A stretch of 47,942 nt of DNA from Kiritimatiellia bacterium (GCA_017544725.1 JAFYDR010000125.1:1-47942), one strand, 5' to 3'. Shown: positions 15,773 to 25,043, counted from the stretch's first letter. Made by a program: numbers and translations. Notes: generated by a model not told the origin, from the sequence alone.

Positions 15773-17350
15773 ATGAAAGAGGCGGTTAAGGATTTGGTAT
15801 TGAGGATGACCGGCGGGAACACGATGGTCGCTGACATTTGTGCCTCGACGGTGTCGGATGTTGAGGATGGCGATGTCTGCCAACGGTTGAATGCGGAGAA
15901 TGTGAAAGCACTAGCCGCAGAACCGTCCGTCGTACAGTTTGTCGATGTAAACGCCGAAGGAGGGTATGGCGAGACACCTTTTGTCGTATGCGGCGATTTG
16001 CTCTACACGCGGCGCAATTGGCGATACGAGCAGATCGTACGCAAGCGAATCGGCGCAATGGCTTCCGAGGAATGGCTCGCCGATGTTACGGTGCCCTTGG
16101 ATGGTGAATTCGCCAGCCTTCGGGAAAAGGATCAGCGTCCAGCGGTTCCGAAGTTACTTTCGAGCAAGTTTTCGATTCTCACCGGCGGTCCCGGAACAGG
16201 AAAAACATTCACGCTCGGAAAAGCGGTGAAACAAGTGCGCGAACGCAATCCTAAAGCGACAATCGCTCTTGCGGCGCCTACCGCCAAGGCGGCAGCTCGC
16301 ATTAACGAGTCGCTGGAAGACCTGAAACGGCAGGGATTGCTTGACGGCGTACAGTCCGCGTCAACCTTGCATTCGCTCTTACGGCCAAATCCAGACTTCG
16401 TGACGTTCAAGCACAACAAGTCGAATCCGCTTCTGCTGGATTGGTTGGTTGTAGATGAAGCCAGTATGATCGATTTACCTTTGATGGCGAAGCTCCTCGA
16501 TGCGTTGCCTCCAACCTGTTCGCTGACACTGATCGGAGATGCCAACCAGCTCGCCTCCGTGGAAAGGGGGCGTGTGTTCGGTGATCTCTGTACGATGTTC
16601 CGTCAGAATGTGGCGGCACTTACGGAAAGCGCACGATTCCCGCATGGAGGGACGATCGATCGCTTGGCGCGAGCGGTCAACAGCGGGGAGAACGGATACC
16701 ATGTAGCAATGGAAGTTCTGGCGGAAGGGAAAGAGGCTTGTTATCACGATATTTCAGGAAACAATGCGTTTTCACCTGCAAGCTGGGGTGACTTTGAAGC
16801 GACGATTACGAGGGGATTTGAATCTTTCGCAAATTGCACAGATCCGAAAATGGCGATTGAAAAGTTACATGTATTCCGGATACTTTGTGTGCTCAGGCAC
16901 GGACCGTATGGTGTTGAACGAATCAACGAATATGTGTGCAAGCATTTGGGGAAGAAATGTCCGCAACCGATGATGATTACGCAGAACGACAAGACGCTGG
17001 ATGTACACAACGGTGATGTCGGGGTCGTAATGCCCGTTGAACAGAACGGGGGAGAGTATCTCTACCTTCTATCGTCACACGATGGCATACGGAAAATTCG
17101 TCGAGAACTCTTGCCCGAGACGGAACTGGCATTTGCGACAACGATTCATAAGGCGCAGGGGTCTGAGTTTGACGATGTGGCCATCGTTCTACCGCCGAAT
17201 GGCGAGAATCCCCTTTTGACGCGGGAGATCCTCTACACCGGCATCACTCGCACGAAGGGAAGCGTCCACATCTATGCCAGCGACGCTTCCATCAAGTCCT
17301 GCTGCCAAAAATCCGTCGAGCGTGTGACGGGGCTGACAGCCTCTCCGTAA
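15773..17350 (+). CDS. recD: Exodeoxyribonuclease V subunit alpha (RecD helicase)
   Basis: RecD is the 5'-3' superfamily 1B helicase of the RecBCD complex. The 525-residue protein has Walker A TGGPGTGKT at residues 137-145, APTAKAAARI (motif Ia), Walker B VVDEASMIDL with D228-E229, motif III LIGDANQLASVERG, and the C-terminal ATTIHKAQGSEFDDV and YTGITRTK motifs (V and VI). It is shorter than E. coli RecD (608), mainly in the N-terminal RecC-binding domain. The ATG lies 4 bases after recB with GGGGTGAGAGA as the ribosome binding site, so recC-recB-recD form one operon in the same order as in E. coli. Its presence implies a Chi-regulated rather than an AddAB machine. Confidence 0.94.
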   Translation: MKEAVKDLVLRMTGGNTMVADICASTVSDVEDGDVCQRLNAENVKALAAEPSVVQFVDVNAEGGYGETPFVVCGDLLYTRRNWRYEQIVRKRIGAMASEEWLADVTVPLDGEFASLREKDQRPAVPKLLSSKFSILTGGPGTGKTFTLGKAVKQVRERNPKATIALAAPTAKAAARINESLEDLKRQGLLDGVQSASTLHSLLRPNPDFVTFKHNKSNPLLLDWLVVDEASMIDLPLMAKLLDALPPTCSLTLIGDANQLASVERGRVFGDLCTMFRQNVAALTESARFPHGGTIDRLARAVNSGENGYHVAMEVLAEGKEACYHDISGNNAFSPASWGDFEATITRGFESFANCTDPKMAIEKLHVFRILCVLRHGPYGVERINEYVCKHLGKKCPQPMMITQNDKTLDVHNGDVGVVMPVEQNGGEYLYLLSSHDGIRKIRRELLPETELAFATTIHKAQGSEFDDVAIVLPPNGENPLLTREILYTGITRTKGSVHIYASDASIKSCCQKSVERVTGLTASP

Positions 17351-17611
17351 ACGCCTTGCCCGTAACTTCGCTGCGCGAGGGTGGCGAATCCGCCAGCTGA
17401 GAAGAAGGCAGTAGGCAGTAGCGGTGGCGGGTGCTTCGTGCCAGTGACGAGTATAGGTTAAGTGGACTTTGCCTTAAGTAAGCCTCTGGCTCGAAGTGGG
17501 GCTTTGCCACTTAGTCACGAAGGGACACTTAGCCGCGTAGCGGCACTTAGCTCCGCAGGGGCACTTAACCAGCTTAACACGTTTACTCATCCCCACCCAA
17601 CTTTTTCCGTG
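17351..17611. repeat. Spacer mosaic of dispersed repeats after recD
   Basis: No gene was seen. The stretch contains, in order, a TAACTTCGCTGCGCGA hairpin word, GGCAGTAGGCAGTAG, a GTGACGAGT word, an array of CACTTAG repeats with small stems (17461-17570), and CCAGCTTAACACG. Each recurs in other spacers of this window. Confidence 0.7.
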
Positions 17612-17640
17612 TTGCGGTAGGGATGGTGTCATGGTAACAT
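17612..17640 (+). promoter_or_regulatory. Promoter of the heparinase II/III-like gene
   Basis: TTGCGG (17612-17617) and TAACAT (17635-17640) are 17 bp apart, and the -10 is extended by TGG. The start codon is about 30 bases downstream. Confidence 0.6.
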
Positions 17641-17670
17641 ACAAGCGTTCAGTCACGAAAGGAAGACAAC

Positions 17671-19533
17671 ATGAACAGACTGCTTGGAATCGTTTTACTA
17701 ACCGCCTCGTCCGCTTTTGCGCTCGACAGTGCGCGTATTGATGAGATTACGCAATGGTTGCCAGAGAAACCTGCCGCCACAGGTGCGCGCATTGGCGATC
17801 GTGCCGCATGGGATCGTCTTGCCGCGCTTCCTTCTGCACCGAGACACATTCAGGATGCCGAGAAGGCACTCGCCGAACCGATCCCAGACGTACCGGATGA
17901 CCTTTACCTCGAGTTCTCCCGCAATGGAAACCGCAGGAACTTCGAGACGCCGTACTTTGCGCGTCTCAATTCCCTCTCTGACTTGCTACTCGGCGAGTGT
18001 CTGGAGAACAAGGGACGTTTTCTGCCAGGAATCATCGCACACGTGAAAGCCATTGCCGCAGAGCGCAGCTGGACAATGCCGGCACACGACGGTGAACTGA
18101 CCTGCTTTAACGGCACGCCGCACATCGACCTCGGGAGTAGCCATCGTACTCTCATATTCGCGTTCGTGTACGATTGGTTGCGTGACGTGTTGCCGCAGGA
18201 CGTGAAGGATCTCATTCTCGCCGAATGCGATCGGCGCACGTTCCAACCGTACCTCGTCACCTGCCGAGAACCGGACCGCAAGAAGATTCCGCGCCGTCAC
18301 TGGTGGTACGAGGGCGGAAACAACTGGAACTCGGTCTGCAACTCGTGCGTTGTACGCGCGGCGTTGGCGATGCTTGAGGACCGCCGTCTTCGAGCCGAGT
18401 TCGTTGCGGCCGCTGAACACACCGTGCCGTTCGCGATGAAGGGTTATACCGATGACGGCTACTGTTCCGAAGGCATGGGTTATTGGAACTACGGTTATGG
18501 GCATCACCTTTCGCTCGGTCTCGCCGTGCGTGCGGCGACAGGCGGCAAGGTGAACCTCTTCTCCGATCCCAAGCACCGTGCCGTGATGATGTATCCGTAC
18601 GGCTACCAGCTGATGGATTGGAAATCGCCGCACTTCGCCGACGGCGGCGGCAACCCGAGTGCAGTCCTGCTTGCCCTCCAGCGGCAAGTGTTTCCCGACA
18701 TCGTCAGTCGTCGTGCGGCTGATCTGGATCTCCTTTTTGGAGGGTTGACGGAAATCAGTCTGCGCGCGTTCGGTCAGGATCCCGGTCCCACCTACACGAA
18801 CGGGTTCGATACGTTGCCGATTCGTTCCTGGTTCCCAGACGCGCAGGTGCTGATCTCGCGCGGCGTCTGGCCGAAGCAGACGAAGCGTTTCAGTATCGCC
18901 ATCAAGGGCGGACATAATGCGGAGTTGCACAACCATAATGACGTTGGCTCCTACGCGATTATGCTTGACGGCATTGAGATGGGGGGCGATCCGGGAGGCG
19001 AGATCTACACGCGCCGCACGTTCTCGAAAGATCGTTACGTCTCGAAGGTCCTCAATTCATACGGGCATCCCGTGCCTGTGGTGGGCGGCAAGTTGCAGAA
19101 GACCGGACGGAACGCCGCTGCGAAGATTGTTCGGACGGACTTCACGGACAAGAAGGACGAGATTGTCTTCGACTACACGGCTGCTTATCCGGTGCAGACG
19201 TTAAAGTCGCTCGTGCGCACGATGACATTTGACCGCGAGAACGCCACCATCACGATTACGGACGTGGTCGCGTTATCCGAGCCGACTACCTTCGAGGTTC
19301 CGGTCATCACCTATCGCGAGTGGAAGGCGAATGACGACTCAACGTTGTTCACGTTCAAGAAGACGCCGAAATCCTACCGCCGGCTGAAGATGGCTGTTCA
19401 GACGTCCGCCCCCGTCACGTTCCGCGACGAGAAGATCGAGAACCCCGGACATGCTGAAATCACACGCCTCGGTTTCACCTTCAATCAGCCTGTCACCAAC
19501 GCCACCTTCACACTGGTGTACAGCACAGACTAA
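17671..19533 (+). CDS. Exported heparinase II/III-like protein
   Basis: The 620-residue protein has a Sec signal peptide (MNRLLGIVLLTASSAFA) and the two-part layout of polysaccharide lyases with an alpha/alpha-toroid and a beta-sandwich. The toroid (about residues 90-360) has SSHRTLIFAFVYDWL, GGNNWNSVCN and GYCSEGMGYWNYG. The heparinase II/III-like beta-sandwich begins near residue 400 with H420-NHND424 in a block typical of PF07940. It should cleave uronic-acid-containing polysaccharides by beta-elimination in the periplasm or outside; the exact substrate (heparin, alginate or another) cannot be told. GAAAGGAAG precedes the ATG. It stands alone between two repeat-rich spacers. Confidence 0.82.
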   Translation: MNRLLGIVLLTASSAFALDSARIDEITQWLPEKPAATGARIGDRAAWDRLAALPSAPRHIQDAEKALAEPIPDVPDDLYLEFSRNGNRRNFETPYFARLNSLSDLLLGECLENKGRFLPGIIAHVKAIAAERSWTMPAHDGELTCFNGTPHIDLGSSHRTLIFAFVYDWLRDVLPQDVKDLILAECDRRTFQPYLVTCREPDRKKIPRRHWWYEGGNNWNSVCNSCVVRAALAMLEDRRLRAEFVAAAEHTVPFAMKGYTDDGYCSEGMGYWNYGYGHHLSLGLAVRAATGGKVNLFSDPKHRAVMMYPYGYQLMDWKSPHFADGGGNPSAVLLALQRQVFPDIVSRRAADLDLLFGGLTEISLRAFGQDPGPTYTNGFDTLPIRSWFPDAQVLISRGVWPKQTKRFSIAIKGGHNAELHNHNDVGSYAIMLDGIEMGGDPGGEIYTRRTFSKDRYVSKVLNSYGHPVPVVGGKLQKTGRNAAAKIVRTDFTDKKDEIVFDYTAAYPVQTLKSLVRTMTFDRENATITITDVVALSEPTTFEVPVITYREWKANDDSTLFTFKKTPKSYRRLKMAVQTSAPVTFRDEKIENPGHAEITRLGFTFNQPVTNATFTLVYSTD

Positions 19534-19745
19534 TCCATGCTGGAGGGGGCGCTTCGCGCCAGCGTGTTAAGCTGGATAAGCATGTTAAGCTGGTTAGGCG
19601 AGAGGAAGGCAGCAGGGAGTAGGAAAAGCGGCAAGCTCCCCACCCGCGCCCCGCACGGGAACGTTCATGGGGAATAACTTGGAAAAGTACCGCATCTCGT
19701 CACTCGTCATTCGTCACTCGTCACTACTTCGCGAAGCGAAGTTAT
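19534..19745. repeat. Spacer mosaic of dispersed repeats
   Basis: No gene was seen. It contains GCGTGTTAAGCTGGATAAGC repeated in part, GGCAGCAGGGAGTAGG, CGGGAACGTTCATGGGGAAT (also near 21838 and 45047), then a run of GTCACTCGTCATTC heptamers ending in the ACTTCGCGAAGCGAAGT hairpin. Confidence 0.7.
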
Positions 19746-20075
19746 AGCCCCGAAGGGGCGAAGGTACACAGGCGGGGGCAAGCGTAGCGCAGCCCCCGAA
19801 ATCAAGCAAAGGCACGTTAGCCCTGAAAGGGCGACAGAATACGACATGGAATAACGTGCTGCGGTAGATTGTTCTGCCGCCCCGTCAGGGCTTGGCGGAT
19901 ATTGGTCGTACCGCCGGAGGTTACGCTTCGCTCACCTCCGTCTGTATAGTTGACGCCCTTTCAGGGCTTCCGTAACCATGCAATAGCAAACCCTACAGGT
20001 TTCTACAACGCCCCTCGGCGTCGAATAGCAGTGTCACCGCTACGTGGCATTTGGGGAGGGGCACGTTTGTCGCGA
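19746..20075. repeat. About 300-bp structured non-coding element
   Basis: No gene was seen. The stretch is a string of short perfect hairpins: CCCCGAAGGGG, GGGGGC...GCCCCC (19763-19797), GCCCTGAAAGGGC (19819-19831), a GCGGTAGA...TCTGCCGC stem near 19860-19885, GGAGGTTACGCTTCGCTCACCTCC (as stem GGAGGT/ACCTCC around 19917-19940) and GCCCTTTCAGGGC near 19955-19968. The CCCTGAAAGGG words in both orientations resemble a spacer family I recall from gut Bacteroidota, but that comparison is from memory. Confidence 0.55.
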
Positions 20076-20147
20076 CCGTTTAGTCCCGAAGACCAGCTTA
20101 TCCCGCTTAACCCCAGCTCAACACACTTACCCTGCGTTTCACCGCAC

Positions 20148-21704
20148 CTACTTTGTTGTTGCGGTAAAGAAGGCGTGGTAGGCGCGGTAGGTCATGTAGG
20201 CGTCCAGTTTTGAGGAAACCTCGGCGGGCGCGTGCATATTGAGGAGTGGCGTTCCCATATCCACCACGTCCATACCGTAGTACGCCATGAATTTCGCGAT
20301 GGTTCCACCACCGCCTTTCTCCGCCCGTCCCAGTTCGCCAATCTGCCAGACTACGCCGGCGGCGTCAAAGACGCGACGGAGATCTGCGATGTATTCGGCG
20401 CGTGCGTCACTTGCGCCCTTCTTACCGTCCGGCCCCGTGTACTTGATGATACACGGTCCCGCGTTGATCTGCGCCATGTTGTTCGGCGAGTCGGCGTCCG
20501 GGAAGTGAGGATCGGCGGCGGCGCAGACATCGGCGGAAAGCATCCGCGAAGCCTCCAGCGCACGGCGCACATGGATGTCGCGCGGATTCGCCTCCTGGCG
20601 TTCAATCAACTCGGCGACGGAGTTGGCGAAGAAGGTCGAATCCATGCCCGATGCGCCGACAGATCCGATTTCCTCCTTGTCGCACAGTAGCAAAACGGAG
20701 GTCTGCTCGGGAACACCCACTACATCCATCAGCGCCTTCAGCCCCGCATAGGCACAGACGCGATCGTCCTGTCCGTATCCCAGAATCATGCTTCGGTCGA
20801 ACCCCAGATCGCGTGGCATTCCCGCCGGAACGATCTCCAGTTCACCGCTGGCGAAATCCGCCTCCGTGATCCCGTAGGTTTTCTCCAGTAGCTCCATGAT
20901 ATGCTTCTTGACGCTCTCCTTCGCATCATCCGTGTCGCCCGGCGACGGAATGGAACCGATCAGCAAATCCATGTCTTCGGCGGGAACAACTTCGCGGACT
21001 GGCTTGTCCGCTTGTTCCTTCCCGTAATGCGGAAGGACATCCGTGATCATGAATACGGGATCTCCGGGCTTGTCGCCGATAGCAATCTCGACCTTGCTTC
21101 CATCCGGTTTCACCACCGTGCCATAAAGAGCGAGAGGACGCACCAGCCACTGGAATTTCTTGATTCCGCCGTAATAGCGCGTATCGAAAAAGGCGAGTCC
21201 GCTCTTCTCCATCAGCGGTACCGGTTTTAGGTCGAACCTCGGCGAATCAGTATGGCCGCCGACCACCCGCACACCGCCGGAAATAGGCGACTGTCCAATT
21301 ACGGCGGCGAAGAGGGTTTTACCGTGATATCCGCGATACACCTTGTCACCGGGATTCAGCTTCTGGAACGAGGACAACTCGCGAAAGCCCTTTTTCTCCA
21401 ACTGTCGAACTGCTTCTGCGTAGGCACGTCGTTCGGTCTTCGCGATTCCTAAAAAACTCTTGTAATCTTCGCTGTAGGCGTTCATCGCCTTACGCTGTGC
21501 ATCATCCAATAACCAAGTTGCATCCTTCCGGTCGGTCGGGGACGAGATACCTGTGTTCATCGTAACACCTTTTCCTTTCAAGTCATTGATTCCGTCACGC
21601 GGTTCGCCCGCCGTCATGGCCAGAGAATTCGCTCCCGCTGTGGCGACGGAACACATTCCGACCGCAGCCGCGAAAACCGCGCAAAACACCTGACGTTTCT
21701 TCAT
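20148..21704 (-). CDS. Exported M18 family aminopeptidase
   Basis: A 518-residue metallo-aminopeptidase of family M18 (aspartyl aminopeptidase type), which removes N-terminal residues using two zinc ions. The metal and catalytic positions are visible: GGHTDSP (His near residue 151), CDKEEIGSVGASG (the Glu pair), the Asp in LSADVCAAADPHFPD and the His in LNMHAP near the C-terminus. It also starts with a convincing Sec signal peptide (MKKRQVFCAVFAAAVGMCSV ending in ATAGA), which is unusual because M18 enzymes are normally cytosolic. GGAAGGAATCG precedes the ATG at 21704; upstream ATGs in frame lack a site. It stands alone between repeat-rich spacers. Confidence 0.9.
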   Translation of the reverse strand: MKKRQVFCAVFAAAVGMCSVATAGANSLAMTAGEPRDGINDLKGKGVTMNTGISSPTDRKDATWLLDDAQRKAMNAYSEDYKSFLGIAKTERRAYAEAVRQLEKKGFRELSSFQKLNPGDKVYRGYHGKTLFAAVIGQSPISGGVRVVGGHTDSPRFDLKPVPLMEKSGLAFFDTRYYGGIKKFQWLVRPLALYGTVVKPDGSKVEIAIGDKPGDPVFMITDVLPHYGKEQADKPVREVVPAEDMDLLIGSIPSPGDTDDAKESVKKHIMELLEKTYGITEADFASGELEIVPAGMPRDLGFDRSMILGYGQDDRVCAYAGLKALMDVVGVPEQTSVLLLCDKEEIGSVGASGMDSTFFANSVAELIERQEANPRDIHVRRALEASRMLSADVCAAADPHFPDADSPNNMAQINAGPCIIKYTGPDGKKGASDARAEYIADLRRVFDAAGVVWQIGELGRAEKGGGGTIAKFMAYYGMDVVDMGTPLLNMHAPAEVSSKLDAYMTYRAYHAFFTATTK

Positions 21705-22090
21705 TCTTCGATTCCTTCCCATGTGTGTGCCAGATCGCCGTGCACGGCTTCCAGCTGCGCAAGAGAACGTTATTTTACTCACCTCCCCTCAAGTCTGTCC
21801 ATCCCAAAGTTTGCGGGGGCTTCGCGCCAGTGTATCTGCGCGGGAATATTCATGTGGAATAACTTTCGACAGCTAGCGATGACATGCCGACAAACGACAC
21901 GCGACACGCCGCTACTGCCTACTCCCTACTGCCTATTGCCTTCTTTTCAGCCTTTCAGCTTCCCCGCTTCTCAGCTGGCGGCATAGCCGCCTGTCACTCG
22001 TCACTACTTCATGCAGCGAAGTTGTTGTTTTCATTTTCAAAAGACGATGGTGAAATACGCAGATGCGCCCCTACTCGCGAAACAAACCGG
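21705..22090. repeat. Spacer mosaic of dispersed repeats
   Basis: No gene was seen. The first 60 bases are leader of the aminopeptidase gene. Then come CGGGAATATTCATGTGGAAT (21839-21858), CGACACGCGACACGCC, CTACTGCCTACTCCCTACTG, a CAGCCTTTCAGCTTCCCCG word, a GTCACTCGTCACTACTT word and, at about 22018-22070, a fragment of the outer end of the GxxExxY element with its CGCAGATGCGCCC flank. Confidence 0.65.
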
Positions 22091-22097
22091 AACAGAA

Positions 22098-22127
22098 TTG
22101 ACGGTCGTTTTTCAGCTGTGATAAACT
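22098..22127 (+). promoter_or_regulatory. Promoter of the GH36 gene
   Basis: TTGACG (22098-22103) and TAAACT (22122-22127) are 18 bp apart, with an extended TGA before the -10. The start codon is 36 bases downstream. Confidence 0.65.
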
Positions 22128-22162
22128 GTGCGGCGTAGGAACAATCGGTAAGGGGTACATCG

Positions 22163-24961
22163 ATGATAACGTACAAACAGAGAATCGGTTTTCTTGTGGG
22201 TCTCTTGGTTTTAATCACGGGCGTTTCCCATTCTCTTGGGAATTCGGGCACCGCCCATTCTGGCGGGTATTCGGGCACTGCCCATTCTCGTGGGTGTCCG
22301 GGCACTGTCCCGGACACAGAGAGTTTTTTCCTCTCGTTCTTCGACGATCCCTCCGCCGTTCCTGTCTCGTTCGTTTACGACGGGGTACAACACGACGGGC
22401 TGGGCGGACTGAAAGTGATCGAACGGGAGATCGCCCCCGTTGCTCCCATCCGCAAGGGACGATTGGTCTGTGCGCTTGATGACTCGCTCACGGTTACGCT
22501 CGACGCAGCATACTGCTCAGAGTTTGGAGAGGTCGAATACACGCTTTGGTTCGCCAATACGGGGACGAAGCCATCGAAGACACTCTCCAACGTGTATGCC
22601 TACCGCGCTACGGTTCCGGGGGAGAAACCCAGGTTGCGCGGCATTCTCGGCGACCATCAGAATTTCTATGCTGCCTATGACAGCGACCTGTTGACGGAGC
22701 CACGCGCATTCCATTCCACGAACGGACGCGCAACGCACATCGTCTTCCCATACTTCGATTTCGTACACGGAAACGGCGGCACCCTGATGGCACTCGGTTG
22801 GGCCGGCACATGGGAAGCCGCTTTCGTGGGAATGAGCGACGGTACGCATGTGATGGCCAAAACTTGTATCGACCTAAACGCGGCGATTCTTCCCGGCGAA
22901 CGAATCCGTACGGGGCTTGTCGTGCTACTACCCTACGAGGGGCGTGACGCCAACCGCGCCACCAACCGTTGGCGCGCCTGGTTCATGAAGTACAACCTGC
23001 CAAAGGCCAATGCGAAAGGCGAAGCAATCCAACCCTTCTCCACGACCTGTTTCGCGAGCGACACCGGACTTCCGAATTCGGACGGAAGCATCTCGGAACG
23101 GGCGACTACCTGGAAGCGCACACTCGACAAGCTTGCCGCCGAGCGGATGTTACCCGACTTCCGCTGGTTCGACGCTGGATGGTACTGCGATCCCGCAAGG
23201 AGGTCTGTTCCCTCAGACTGGTGGGGCACAATCGGTACTTGGGAGTTGGACACCGAAAAGTGGCCGGGGAGTTCTTTCCGTGAGTCTAACGAGGCATGTC
23301 ATGCACTTGGATTGAAAACGCTGGTCTGGTTTGAGCCGGAACGCGTGACACACCTCGATGATCTCGTTCAGAATTTCGGCTACAAGAAAGAGTGGGGAAT
23401 CCAGACGGGACATTGCATCACCAGTAACATCGGTGACGACGAATGTCTCGCCTGGACGCTGGGTCGCATTACGAAAATGCTGGGGGAGAACGCGGTAGAT
23501 CTCTACCGCGAAGACAACAACAGCAATCCTGCGCAGGCTTGGCAGATTCTCGACGCTCGCGACACGGAACGCTTACACCTTCCGCGCAAGGGGATCAACG
23601 AGAACAAATGTATTCAGGGACACTACAAGCTCTGGGATGGAATCATCGACTTCTGCGCAAAGCACGGTAAATGTACGTATGTCGATTCCTGCGCAAGCGG
23701 TGGCGGACGCAATGACATCGAATCGATGCGGCGGGGCGTTCCCTTCATGCGTAGCGATTACGACCGTACAACGATTCCCATGCGCCTTTCGCAGACATGG
23801 GGTTTCTGCAAGTGGATTCCCTTTCATGGATCCTCCACGAAGGACACCGTTCGGCAACTGGAAGAGGCGAAAGGCGGCGGTAGCGACGCATACGTCGTGC
23901 GTGCCTCCTTCCTCCCCATCTACAATTTCAGCGGGATGTTCTCGCACAATCCCGACCTCGATTTCGACCTCATGCGCCGTAATTACGCCGAGTGGAAGAG
24001 CGTTCGCCATCTGCTCACCCGTGACTACTACACCCTCACCCCATGGCACGATACCAAATTCCAAGAGGGATGGACAGCACTCGCGTACGATGCGCCCGAA
24101 CTCGGCGAAAGCATCGTCCTCGCTTTCCGCATGGTCAATGCGGAAAAGCCGGATTTCTTTGCACGACTACCGTTCGCCGACCCAGCCACCGACTACACGC
24201 TCACCGACGCCGATTCCGGCAACGAGCAACACCTCTCGGGCTGGGAGCTGCAACGCGGATTGAAGATCACCCTTCCGCAGAAACGATCCAGTGCGCTCAT
24301 CCGAATGAAACGCAATCCTGCGGCAAAACCCGTGATCTGTCACGATCTGGCGAAAACCGTTTCGCCGAAACTCGCGGACGGCAAGCCATCCGTGTCTGAT
24401 GCGAATGGAGGTACTTGGAGCTTCCTGTACCGCAAGGAAATCTGTGCTGGCGACGGGGATGAGATGAGGGCGATCTCTGGGAACGTGGGCGGTGGACTAC
24501 TGGGCTTCCACGCATCTGCAACCGATGAGTTCCCGCAGGTTCTGGCGAATCCGCTCGATGACTGGCTACTCGTGCCGGGCGTGGCAGGCGGACGGAAAGA
24601 TCGTCCGTTCAAGCCGCTCGAATTCTTGGCTCACCCCGCCCCTGCCGACTTCGGGAAGTGCCGTGCGGTCATCCGCTACACCGCCGAGAAGGCAGGTACC
24701 TACAATCTTTTCGCCGACTTCCGTGCCATGAATGCGGGTAATGGCAAGGTAGATATCTCGATTGTCATGAACGGTCGTTTGCTCTGGCAGAAGGAACTGG
24801 TACGTAATGGCAAAACCTATGTTGAGCTGCCGCCACTTGCGCTGAAGGACATTCGGCTCGACAAAGGGGAACACCTCGAACTCGTCGTGGGACCCGGACT
24901 CGACGAACCGTCACACACCTGCGACGGAACAGGCGTCAGCCTTCTGCTTATCGAGCAGTGA
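22163..24961 (+). CDS. Exported GH36 alpha-galactosidase-like glycoside hydrolase
   Basis: The 932-residue protein starts with a signal peptide (MITYKQRIGFLVGLLVLITG) and then a 27-residue low-complexity stretch of three 9-residue repeats. Residues about 50-290 form the N-terminal beta-supersandwich, and 290-650 the catalytic barrel of clan GH-D. D451 in R-E-D-N-N is the likely nucleophile, and D532 in RSDYD after the CASGGGRND block is the likely acid/base. The family hydrolyses alpha-galactosides or alpha-N-acetylgalactosaminides by a retaining mechanism. A C-terminal beta-sandwich (about 700-932) may bind carbohydrate. It would act in the periplasm or outside the cell. The gene is convergent with the next one. 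Confidence 0.85.
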   Translation: MITYKQRIGFLVGLLVLITGVSHSLGNSGTAHSGGYSGTAHSRGCPGTVPDTESFFLSFFDDPSAVPVSFVYDGVQHDGLGGLKVIEREIAPVAPIRKGRLVCALDDSLTVTLDAAYCSEFGEVEYTLWFANTGTKPSKTLSNVYAYRATVPGEKPRLRGILGDHQNFYAAYDSDLLTEPRAFHSTNGRATHIVFPYFDFVHGNGGTLMALGWAGTWEAAFVGMSDGTHVMAKTCIDLNAAILPGERIRTGLVVLLPYEGRDANRATNRWRAWFMKYNLPKANAKGEAIQPFSTTCFASDTGLPNSDGSISERATTWKRTLDKLAAERMLPDFRWFDAGWYCDPARRSVPSDWWGTIGTWELDTEKWPGSSFRESNEACHALGLKTLVWFEPERVTHLDDLVQNFGYKKEWGIQTGHCITSNIGDDECLAWTLGRITKMLGENAVDLYREDNNSNPAQAWQILDARDTERLHLPRKGINENKCIQGHYKLWDGIIDFCAKHGKCTYVDSCASGGGRNDIESMRRGVPFMRSDYDRTTIPMRLSQTWGFCKWIPFHGSSTKDTVRQLEEAKGGGSDAYVVRASFLPIYNFSGMFSHNPDLDFDLMRRNYAEWKSVRHLLTRDYYTLTPWHDTKFQEGWTALAYDAPELGESIVLAFRMVNAEKPDFFARLPFADPATDYTLTDADSGNEQHLSGWELQRGLKITLPQKRSSALIRMKRNPAAKPVICHDLAKTVSPKLADGKPSVSDANGGTWSFLYRKEICAGDGDEMRAISGNVGGGLLGFHASATDEFPQVLANPLDDWLLVPGVAGGRKDRPFKPLEFLAHPAPADFGKCRAVIRYTAEKAGTYNLFADFRAMNAGNGKVDISIVMNGRLLWQKELVRNGKTYVELPPLALKDIRLDKGEHLELVVGPGLDEPSHTCDGTGVSLLLIEQ
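22227..22307 (+). repeat. In-frame tandem repeat, three 27-bp units, in the GH36 gene
   Basis: Three 27-bp units start at 22227, 22254 and 22281. Each begins CCCATTCT and ends with CGGGCACTG or CGGGCACCG, and each has a short CCCA...TGGG-type stem. They encode HSLGNSGTA, HSGGYSGTA and HSRGCPGTV directly after the signal peptide. A partial fourth unit (TCCCGGACAC) follows. Confidence 0.85.
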
Positions 24962-25043
24962 CAGGTTCTGTGGATTGCGCGATGTGTTTCCCATTGGTTC
25001 TGCAGGTTGCGCGTCTGCGCAACCACACCACCCAACAACCCCA

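Noticed and set aside
22227-22307. Possible CRISPR or regulatory iteron array
   Set aside because: The 27-bp units are in frame inside a coding region and have no spacers.
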